From contig NC_013517.1 of assembly GCF_000024405.1 (NCBI RefSeq), forward strand, positions 1,364,001 through 1,428,000: DNA of 64,000 nucleotides. Direction: 5' to 3'. Made by a program: the position numbers and the translations under genes. The DNA comes from Sebaldella termitidis ATCC 33386 (GTDB taxonomy: Bacteria > Fusobacteriota > Fusobacteriia > Fusobacteriales > Leptotrichiaceae). The notes under the pieces were generated by a model, which had not been told where the DNA came from, did no database searches, and saw only the letters and a list, made by a program, of their open reading frames with translations. Below, one piece after another: positions 1 to 7,700 of this stretch (positions are counted from its first letter, which is position 1; each line of letters starts with the position of its first letter).

Positions 1-789
1 AAAGAAACAGAAGCAATATTTTTACACAGTTCATTATGGGCTAAAAATGAAAAGCCTTTGAATCTGGGTAAATTCAGTAATTATGAGTTTAAAGATGCAG
101 ATGGAGAAATAGAAGTATTTGCTGATCTTGAATTAAATGAAACCGGAGAAAAATTCTATAACGGAAGAGTGTTAAACGGAGTATCAGTGGAACTTCCTAA
201 TGATGAACTTACAAAAATAGCAATACTGCCAAATAAGGTTAATCCAGCAGTAGAAGGAGCAGAATTTCAGGAAGCACCAATATTTATGGAATTTCAGGAA
301 ATAGAAGAAAAAAAATCAGAAAAGAAAGAAAAAGGAGAAGATAAAACTATGGATAGAACAGAGGTATTAAATTCATTAACAAAAGAAGAAATACAAGGAC
401 AAGCCCAAAGGCTTAACATAGAAGTAAAGGAGAAACTAAAAGCAAAAACACCGGAAGAAATAGAAACAGATATAAAAGCAAAGCTGAATAAAGAATATGC
501 GGATAAAGAAAAAGTAACGGAATTCATGAAAGAGAATGATAAAAAAATCCTGCCGGCATTTAAACCTTTTTTTGAAAAAATAGCGGAAGAGAGTTTAAAA
601 AGTGAAGTAAACTGGGAATTCAATAAAAAAGATACAACACTCTTTGAGGGGTTACAGGAATTTATGAAACAGATGAATGAGTTTTCAGGCTTTAAAAACT
701 ATTCAGATAATATAGAGTTTGCTGATCAGGGAACAAATGAAAACAGTCCGTTTAAACAAGGACAAAAAGCAGTAGAAGGAGGAAATTAA
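1..789 (+). CDS. Phage capsid maturation protease/scaffold (5' end off the window)
   Basis: The reading frame is open from base 1, so the gene starts left of the window; an in-window start at 58 (TTG) has no ribosome site. The visible 262 residues have a compact N-terminal part (LHSSLWAKN..., then a strand-rich stretch with PNDELTKIAILPN) and, from about residue 90, a highly charged Lys/Glu-rich region typical of capsid scaffolds. Position directly before a decoration protein and a major capsid protein fits a Mu gpI-like or lambda C/Nu3-like protease-scaffold. The catalytic part is probably only partly visible, so the protease call rests on context. An internal start at 349 may give a scaffold-only product. 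Confidence 0.6.
   Translation, partial: KETEAIFLHSSLWAKNEKPLNLGKFSNYEFKDADGEIEVFADLELNETGEKFYNGRVLNGVSVELPNDELTKIAILPNKVNPAVEGAEFQEAPIFMEFQEIEEKKSEKKEKGEDKTMDRTEVLNSLTKEEIQGQAQRLNIEVKEKLKAKTPEEIETDIKAKLNKEYADKEKVTEFMKENDKKILPAFKPFFEKIAEESLKSEVNWEFNKKDTTLFEGLQEFMKQMNEFSGFKNYSDNIEFADQGTNENSPFKQGQKAVEGGN
349..789 (+). CDS. Possible nested scaffold protein within the protease gene
   Basis: An in-frame ATG at 349 is preceded by AAAGGAGA ending about 11 bases upstream, a good ribosome site inside a coding region. It would yield 146 residues (MDRTEVLNSLTKEEIQGQAQ...), only the charged helical part. Nested in-frame scaffolds are known from lambda (C/Nu3) and Mu (I/Z). Seen: start and SD. Inferred: use of the start. 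Confidence 0.4.
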   Translation: MDRTEVLNSLTKEEIQGQAQRLNIEVKEKLKAKTPEEIETDIKAKLNKEYADKEKVTEFMKENDKKILPAFKPFFEKIAEESLKSEVNWEFNKKDTTLFEGLQEFMKQMNEFSGFKNYSDNIEFADQGTNENSPFKQGQKAVEGGN

Positions 790-790
790 T

Positions 791-1168
791 ATGGCAAGAA
801 TGGGAATAGAGTCAATAAAGAAGGAATTTGATTACAGAGTAATAGAAATTACAAGAACAGGAACATATAAAGCAGTGGCTAACATTACAGTTCCGGATAA
901 TAAAGTTGTGATAGTGGCAATAGATAATTCGGATCCTGCCGAGGCACAAATAAAAGAATACACAGGAACTGCAGGCGATCTTATTGTAGGAGTAATTAAA
1001 GAAAATGTAACAGCAGGAGATAATTCTGTTGTAATAAAGAGAGGGAAACTTGATAAAAAGGCAATACACACTTCAAATATATCTGGTTTGGAAGATTATG
1101 AAGTATATGAAATATTGGAACAACAAAACTTGTTCCCAGAAAATATAAGTGAAAGACAAGAATTTTAG
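791..1168 (+). CDS. Phage head decoration/stabilisation protein
   Basis: 125 residues, start ATG one base after the previous stop, ribosome site AGGAGG overlapping the upstream 3' end. The protein is rich in short beta strands with Gly/Asp turns (VIVAIDNSDPAEAQ, GDLIVGVIKENVTAGDN, VVIKRGKLDKKAI), the pattern of lambda gpD-type decoration proteins that trimerise on the expanded capsid. It lies between scaffold and major capsid gene, the standard place for this protein. No catalytic motif is visible. Confidence 0.65.
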   Translation: MARMGIESIKKEFDYRVIEITRTGTYKAVANITVPDNKVVIVAIDNSDPAEAQIKEYTGTAGDLIVGVIKENVTAGDNSVVIKRGKLDKKAIHTSNISGLEDYEVYEILEQQNLFPENISERQEF

Positions 1169-1180
1169 GAGGATATAAGA

Positions 1181-2179
1181 ATGGATAAGAAAATAGCACA
1201 AATAATATATTTTGTAGGGATACTTAGTAAAATAGAACCTACAGAAAAGACTTTTTACCTTGACCTGTTAAAAGGACCTAAGATAAAAACACCAGTATCA
1301 ACGATAATATATGATGCATATGTACCAAAATATGTTAGGGCAATGTTAATTGGAAATGATGATAAAACAGCTGGGAATTATGCAGGAAGAGAAGGGTATA
1401 ACCAGTTTAAAGTTACACCTGGAAAAACTAGAGAAAGATATCAACTGACAGCTGATGAGGCGGAATATATAAAAGCAGGAGAAACAGCATATTTTAACGG
1501 AACTGAGAGAAAAGCTTCTGATGCCATATATGAAAATGTGGCAGTATATTTGAAAAATTCCATAATATCAAGAATGGATCTGATAACAGCTGAGTTATTG
1601 TCAAAAGGTGAATATTATGCTGATACCGGAGAAAAAATAAGTTTTGATATACCAGCAGTGAAGTCAAGAAAGAAAAATGATATATCAGATTTTAAAAGTT
1701 TTCTTAGAATTATGAAAGAAGAGATAAATGATTACAAGAAGAAATCATTTGATACTCCGGACAGAATATTGGTAGGAGAAGATATAGTAAATGATCTTAT
1801 AGATGATGAATTCTTCATAAATCAGGTAAATAAACTGGGACTTGCCAATGTAACAATAGATGATAAGTATATTGCAATAGCAAAAGTATTTAATTATCTG
1901 TTGTTGGAAAGTGAACCAATAACAGATATGAAGGGAGTAAGCATAGATATAGCCAAAGGTAACAGGATGACGTTACTTGCCACAAAGAGGTTACATGTAG
2001 GCCATGCCGGGGTAGATGTACTTGATTCAACAGGAACTCCAAAGAAAATAGCAGCAGAATACATTATGAGAAATACTTCGGATGAACTAAATGCCACAGC
2101 CCTATACGTGGGTGAGTCATGTTTTACACCAATAATATCAAATCCAAAATCTGTAGTAAGAATAGATGTAACTAAATAG
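1181..2179 (+). CDS. Phage major capsid protein (lambda gpE-like)
   Basis: 332 residues, close to the 341 of lambda gpE. ATG preceded by TAGGAGGA. The N-terminal third holds the family pattern seen in Phage_cap_E proteins: a region around APKY-type strands (DAYVPKYVRAM), then YQLTADEAEYIKAGE, and a helix leading to ISRMDLITAELLSKGEY. The C-terminal part (KRLHVGHAGVDVLD ... VGESCFTPIISNPKSVVRID) is the usual conserved end of the HK97-fold family. It forms the icosahedral shell. Downstream genes follow in head-to-tail order with 4-13 base gaps, consistent with one late operon. Confidence 0.85.
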   Translation: MDKKIAQIIYFVGILSKIEPTEKTFYLDLLKGPKIKTPVSTIIYDAYVPKYVRAMLIGNDDKTAGNYAGREGYNQFKVTPGKTRERYQLTADEAEYIKAGETAYFNGTERKASDAIYENVAVYLKNSIISRMDLITAELLSKGEYYADTGEKISFDIPAVKSRKKNDISDFKSFLRIMKEEINDYKKKSFDTPDRILVGEDIVNDLIDDEFFINQVNKLGLANVTIDDKYIAIAKVFNYLLLESEPITDMKGVSIDIAKGNRMTLLATKRLHVGHAGVDVLDSTGTPKKIAAEYIMRNTSDELNATALYVGESCFTPIISNPKSVVRIDVTK

Positions 2180-2188
2180 GGGAAGAGT

Positions 2189-2524
2189 ATGGGAGCTGAT
2201 TATGAGCTCCCTCAGGCTCTGAAAATTAGATTGAATAAGCTTGGCTACAATGATGAAAAGATAACAGAGAAAATAACAGAATATTCAGAGGAAGCAAGAG
2301 TATATATAAATTTGGAGCTTGAGGGATTTGAACTGAAAGAAGAAGAAATACATCTTATAAAAAATAATTATATTCAATATAAGTTGTTTTCAGATGTAGA
2401 AATGGAATCCCTTGTGGAAGATAAAAGAATTTTCATAAGGGAACTCATTGCAAATATAAAAAAGAATAAATTAAGACTTCAAAATGAAGAAAGAGAGAAA
2501 CCTAAGAGGACGAAGGTGTTTTGA
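2189..2524 (+). CDS. Phage head-tail connector (adaptor) protein
   Basis: 111 residues, acidic and almost wholly helical (NKLGYNDEKITEKITEYSEEAR...). ATG preceded by GGGGAAGAG. Size, helix content and position directly after the major capsid gene match the gp6/HK97-type head-tail adaptor that plugs onto the portal. No specific motif proves this; the assignment is by synteny. Confidence 0.55.
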   Translation: MGADYELPQALKIRLNKLGYNDEKITEKITEYSEEARVYINLELEGFELKEEEIHLIKNNYIQYKLFSDVEMESLVEDKRIFIRELIANIKKNKLRLQNEEREKPKRTKVF

Positions 2525-2527
2525 AAT

Positions 2528-2935
2528 ATGAAAACAGTAGATATATTTTTAAAGAGAATAAAGGAATTAAGCGGAAAAGAATGTGAATTCGGGTTTCTCA
2601 ATGATTATACATTTAAATCAATGACTTTGGCAGAAGGCAGATTTATAATAGAGCCTCAGAGTATAAATTCCCGTACAATAGGAATAAACCACAGAAAAGA
2701 AAGAAACAGAAAACTGACTTTGTATTATGTAATTTCAAATGATGTGGTAACCAACTCAAAAGAAGTTGTGGAAGAAATAGAGGGATTATTGAAAGAAATG
2801 GAAAAAGACAGAGAAATATTATCAGAGATAATAAACTTTGATTATTATTGCATGGTAAGAAATGCAAAAGAAGATGAAGGAGATTTAACAGGGCTTGTAA
2901 TCTTCGAAGTAAATTTGGATATAAAGGAGAGATAA
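2528..2935 (+). CDS. Phage head closure or tail completion protein
   Basis: 135 residues, starting 3 bases after the previous gene. Mixed strand/helix composition (MKTVDIFLKRIKELSGKECE..., then LTLYYVISNDVVTNSKEVVEEIEGLLKEM). The last strands (LTGLVIFEVNLDIKER) resemble the tail-terminator type proteins that end in a beta sheet after a long helix. It sits between connector and tail tube, where head closure and tail terminator proteins are encoded. Which of the two it is cannot be decided by eye. Confidence 0.5.
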   Translation: MKTVDIFLKRIKELSGKECEFGFLNDYTFKSMTLAEGRFIIEPQSINSRTIGINHRKERNRKLTLYYVISNDVVTNSKEVVEEIEGLLKEMEKDREILSEIINFDYYCMVRNAKEDEGDLTGLVIFEVNLDIKER

Positions 2936-2938
2936 TAA

Positions 2939-3877
2939 ATGGAAGTAAGAGTATTGGTAGGAAAACAAACTGCCAGAGGAACAGCAGAGATATCGACTAT
3001 GTACAGATTAGCAAGTACAGATTTTGGAATGGCTCCGAGTGTTGATAAGACTACATCAGAAGCATTAGGTTCAGGGAGATGGGAGCGTGACGGTTTTGTA
3101 TCAAAGATAGCAGTTGAAGGAGATTTACCGGTAGAAGCAACAAGAGAACAACTGGAACTGCTCTTCTACGGAGCAGGATTTGACGGCGTAGCTGATTCAG
3201 TGGATCCTGATTTATGGTTAATTTCTCCATCAAGTGCAACAAAGAATTATCTTACTGTAGGAATGGATGATGTAGATAACAGTATGTTTGAATATTCAAA
3301 AGATTGTCTCATATCTTCAATAGGGATAAGTGCTTCTGTAGCATCGTATGTGACAGCAACAGCCAGTATGATAGGAATGGATTTTACAACAAATAGTACA
3401 GGATATACGGGAACAGAAATAGCACCTAAAGGAGAACCGCTGATTTGTCTGGGAACAACAATAAAACAAAACGGGGTAGATATAACTTCAAAAGTAGAAA
3501 GTATAGATATCAACATAGATAATAAACTTGAAGGAAAACAGTCACTGAACTCTGAGTATTACAAAGCAATAAGACAAGGAGAGCGGGGAAGTGTGACAAT
3601 ATCAATGACTTTTAACGAATTTGATAAACCAACATATATTCAGGATTTAAGCGATATAAAGTCGAACAATTCATATGAAATAATAACTGAATTTGCAGAA
3701 AAAAAGAATCCGACAAAGATATTCAGAATGACTTTTCCTAACTGTAAGCCAACAAAAACAGAAAGAACAGACCTTGCAGGAGCAGGGGGACTTACAAAAG
3801 AAGTATCAGCATATTACGATGAAACAGCAAAAACACCGGTAAAGATAGAGATGACAGATTATGCAAGTATTTTATAG
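2939..3877 (+). CDS. Phage major tail (tube) protein
   Basis: 312 residues; ATG preceded by AAGGAGAG. Features of tail tube proteins are visible: an early GxRW-like segment (ALGSGRWERDG), a central segment with many small and Thr residues (TAKGEP/TIKQNGVDITSKVESIDINIDNKLEGKQ), and a C-terminal strand set ending in KIEMTDYAS. Tube subunits polymerise as stacked hexamers around the tape measure. Placement before a frameshift-type tail chaperone and the tape measure supports the call. Confidence 0.75.
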   Translation: MEVRVLVGKQTARGTAEISTMYRLASTDFGMAPSVDKTTSEALGSGRWERDGFVSKIAVEGDLPVEATREQLELLFYGAGFDGVADSVDPDLWLISPSSATKNYLTVGMDDVDNSMFEYSKDCLISSIGISASVASYVTATASMIGMDFTTNSTGYTGTEIAPKGEPLICLGTTIKQNGVDITSKVESIDINIDNKLEGKQSLNSEYYKAIRQGERGSVTISMTFNEFDKPTYIQDLSDIKSNNSYEIITEFAEKKNPTKIFRMTFPNCKPTKTERTDLAGAGGLTKEVSAYYDETAKTPVKIEMTDYASIL

Positions 3878-3889
3878 TAAGGTGATAAT

Positions 3890-4474
3890 GTGGCCAAAAA
3901 GAATATAGAAATAATAGACAGAAGTAAGGAGAATGTTTCTTCTGTTCCGGATAAACAAGAAAATTTAAAGTATCAAAATGAAAAGCTAAGAGTGAATAAC
4001 CAGAATCCTGATAATAAGGGCCTCAAGAATACAGGTGAAGATATCAAAAAAGAAATAGAAAGTAATGAATCACCTGTAATACCTGAACAGCAAATAACTA
4101 ATATAAAAACATATGGAACAAAAACAGATAAATTAGTAGTAGAACTGGTAGGAAAATACAGAAATATATGGAACTATCTTACAAAGCCGGATGTAATAAG
4201 AAGAATAAAGGAAAACAGCAAAGATATAGAAGTAATACCAATAGAATACAGTTTCATGGAAAGTAAAGAAATAGAATTTCTGTTTTCTCAGATAAAAGAA
4301 ATTTATCTGGATGGTGTCAGTATAGAAGTAAGTATGGAAAACTTAAATAAATTCAGCGATAGGCATGGGGAGATATTAAGTGAAGTATTACTGGAATTAA
4401 TATCCTCAAATGTAGAACAGATAAAAAAGTATCAGGCCAGAATTCAGATAATATATATGCTAGGGCGTGTCTAA
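3890..4474 (+). CDS. Tail assembly chaperone, short (G-like) product
   Basis: 194 residues, GTG start at 3890 with AAGGTGAT just upstream. The N-terminal 70 residues are polar and low in complexity; the rest is helical (ELVGKYRNIWNYLTKPDVIRR ... ILSEVLLELISSNVEQIKKYQ). It lies directly before the tape measure gene, the fixed place of G/GT chaperones in siphophages. The frame ends at 4474, but a second open frame (-1) continues to 4701 and can be reached through a slippery site at 4423-4429. The short form binds the tape measure and prevents its aggregation (known for lambda gpG). Confidence 0.75.
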   Translation: MAKKNIEIIDRSKENVSSVPDKQENLKYQNEKLRVNNQNPDNKGLKNTGEDIKKEIESNESPVIPEQQITNIKTYGTKTDKLVVELVGKYRNIWNYLTKPDVIRRIKENSKDIEVIPIEYSFMESKEIEFLFSQIKEIYLDGVSIEVSMENLNKFSDRHGEILSEVLLELISSNVEQIKKYQARIQIIYMLGRV

Positions 4475-4701
4475 ATATAGTAAAAGGACATGAGACAACA
4501 GATGAGGGATTACAAAAAGTAATAAGTGATATTCAGAGATATGTAATATATTTTGGCATAGCAGGTATGGGTGGTTCATATGAGATAAGACATTTACCAC
4601 TAAGTAGATCAATGGATGAGCATCCATATTGGATGATAGTAAAACTAAAATATATAAAAGACAGACTAAATATAGCATATCAGGAGAAAAAACCAAAGTA
4701 A
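3890..4701 (+). CDS. Tail assembly chaperone frameshift fusion (GT-like)
   Basis: Joining the zero frame to codon AAG at 4427-4429 and continuing in the -1 frame from 4429 gives about 270 residues without a stop until TAA 4699-4701. The -1 frame stretch reads on as VSGQNSDNIYARACLNIVKG and ends IAYQEKKPK, and has no start codon or ribosome site of its own. Lambda gpGT-type fusions recruit tail tube subunits to the chaperone-coated tape measure. The ratio of the two products would be set by shift efficiency. Seen: slippery heptamer and open frames. Inferred: actual shifting. Confidence 0.7.
4423..4429 (+). promoter_or_regulatory. Programmed -1 ribosomal frameshift site A AAA AAG
   Basis: The heptamer is in the correct phase: the zero frame reads ATA AAA AAG from 4421. 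It obeys the X XXY YYZ rule and equals the heptamer of E. coli dnaX. The -1 frame behind it stays open for 90 codons. Confidence 0.75.
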
Positions 4702-4711
4702 GGAGGCAAAA

Positions 4712-7700
4712 GTGGAACAGGACAGAATAGAAACGGTCTTAAGTGTGGTAGATAACTATACAAGAGAGATAGAAAGATATAGAAATGAATTAAAGACTGT
4801 GACAAAGCAAATAACAGATATGGGTAATACTTCCGGAGGAGCCGTTTCTGGTGTTCGGAAATTGGCAGCCTCCTTAGGTGGAATAAAAGGAATTCTGGCC
4901 GGCTTAGGAATAGCAGTAGGAATAAAGGAAATAGGAAAATTAGGAATGAGTTGTATAGATGCAGCCTCAGAAATAAAAGAACTTGATAATGTCCTGGAAC
5001 AGGTATTTGAAAAAGGAAGTAATGAAGTAGTAAAGTGGGCAGACAGTATATCAACAAATGTAGGAAGAGCAAGTTTTGAACTACAAAAACAGGCTTCTAT
5101 ATTTGGAGCAGTATTTAAAGGAGCCGGGATAAAAACAGAAGATCTTCAGGATATGTCAATGGCCTTATCTCAACTGGCAGCGGATTTTAGTTCATTTTAT
5201 GATAATGATATGGAACAGGTATTTAATGCATTAAAATCTGGACTAACGGGAGAGACTGAACCATTAAAACGTTACGGGATAATTTTAAATGAGACAACTG
5301 CTGCTGAGTATGCTTTGTCAATGGGAATAAAAACAAAATGGAAAGAGATGTCGGAAGCTCAAAAACAAATTGTAAGATATAACTTTCTAATGGAAAAAAC
5401 AAAGTTTGTACAGGGAGATGCTGAAAGAACAATAGACAGTTATGCCAATCAGGTAAAAGTACTTAATGCATACTGGGACAGTATAAGCAGAACTCTTGGA
5501 CAAAAATTTATTCCTGTCGGAGAAGACACTCTTCATATAATTAATAACTTAATGGGAACTATAGATGGCTGGCTGAATAAACCAACAGCAGGAGGATATA
5601 TAGGAGAATTTTTAGGAGAAGCATCAGAAATCCAGAATCTTGCAGCAGAATATGAAGCATTATCTAAAAAAGCAAGCCTTACAAATGATGAGGAATCAAG
5701 GAGAGTACAGATATTTTCTGAATTACAGACAAAATATCCGGATATACTATCAGGTATAAGCGGAGAGAAAAGTGCATACAGGGATGTAATAACAGCTCTT
5801 GATGATGTAATAGAAAGGCTAAAGGAGAAAATAAAGCTTCAGATAATGGAAGGCTTTTCAGATGAAATGGCCAAAGAAGTAAAGAAATTTACAGATAAAA
5901 TAAATAAAGCCATGGAAACAGCAAATAATATAAAAGTAAAAATAGCAACAGATTTTAACATAGATGCAGATAAATTTGTAACTCCTCAAATGGTAGAAGA
6001 ACTGAAAAAGTCAATGGATAAAGGTATGGCAGAGCGAATGGCAGCTACAGGAAAAATGACAGCAGAGTTTGAAGATATGCTGGTCCAGCAGGGAGTCAAT
6101 GATAAAAATGCTATATACATAGCCAGAATGTTAACAGATTACGCAGCTAACCAAGTAGAAGTAATGCAAAAACAAGAGCAGGGGTATGTAAAACTTGAGG
6201 ATAATCTGACAAAAATAGCTCAAAAGAGAGATAATACAATAGAAATATTTGATAAGTTTGCCAGTTCAATAGAAGCAGGTGATAATCAGATATTACAAGG
6301 AATTTTCTCGGTCAAACAAGACATAAAGAATAATGCAAATAACATAATATCAAATTCAAAAATAGCTCAACTGGAATCAGATAAATATATAGCTGGAGTG
6401 GTAAGAGATTCCAAAGGAGAAGTAGTAGGAAGAATAGATGGAAGTGAAAAAGCTCTGTCAATGGAAATGTTACAAGGATTTTTGGAAACTAATGACCATA
6501 TCACAATAATGGGAAGTGAACTTCATACGACAATATCCAAAGGACTAAACGGAATGTATAACATAGTCCAAAGAAGTGCACAAAATGGAGTAGTCGTAAA
6601 TGAAACTGATAAAAATGCCGAGAACCTTGAAAAAGCAATAAGAGGATTAAGTAAAAATATAAATAAGCCAAATCTTGGAGATTATAATAAAGCGAGCGGA
6701 GGAAGCAGTAAAAATAAAGGTGGAAAAGGAAAAAGTCCAGAAAAAGATAAATGGGAGCAGATGCTTGAGAGTCTAAATAAACAGATAAAAGATTTTAGTA
6801 TTAACAGTGAAGTATTGGCAGGAAAAATAAAAAATGCCAGAAATGAACTTGATAAACTGGAAATAAGTAAAATAATAGATTTTAGAGATGCCCTAGACTG
6901 GTCAAATGCCGAAGTATTACAATCCTTCATAAAAATAAAAGAAACATCAAGGGATTTAGCAAGAACTCTGGGAGATAAAGGAGCAGTAGAGCAATATACA
7001 CAGGAAATAAAGAAACTGAATGAACAGCTGTATTTTGCCAATACTTCGAAGGACTATAAGAAAAAGACAGAAGAGCTAAATTATAACATAAAAAAAGATG
7101 ATAATAAGCAGGTTTACAATGAATTAATAAAAAATATGGCAGAATACTTTGAAGCATCCAGTATAGACTTAGAAAAAAGATATACAGAAGGAATGGACGA
7201 TTATGATATTTACTTAGATAAACAGATTAAGCTGTTAGAGGGAATAGAAGATACATTTGATAAATTGGGATTAACCAATAAAAAACTGGCAGCAGTGATG
7301 GAAAAAGAAGCCTTAATAAGAGAAAAAAACCAAAATAATGTAATAGATCAAATAAAAGAAATAAGGGCAATGGGCGAGCTATTGGGAACAGATCAAAGCG
7401 AGGTAGACAAACAAATAGCAGATGTATATAAAAATAGTTCAGAAACAATAGCAAAATCCATATACGAACTTACTAAGAGGATAGAGCAATTAAAGAAAAA
7501 TACACCACAATCAACAGAAGTAAAAGAAGAAAAAACGGAAAATTCGGTAAAAAATATAGAAAAATCTGATAAAAGTACAGAAGAATTACAAAAGGAATTA
7601 ATCTTTATAAATTCAGAAATAGTAAAAAATCAAAAAGTTTTAAGTGAATTAAATAGTCATCTATCTATATTACCAGAAAACTTAAGAAGTAAACAGGAAG

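Noticed and set aside
4680-5072. 130-codon minus-strand frame opposite the tape measure start
   Set aside because: Leu/Phe/Pro-rich shadow of a Glu/Lys-rich coding strand; no ribosome site and it covers two genes on +.
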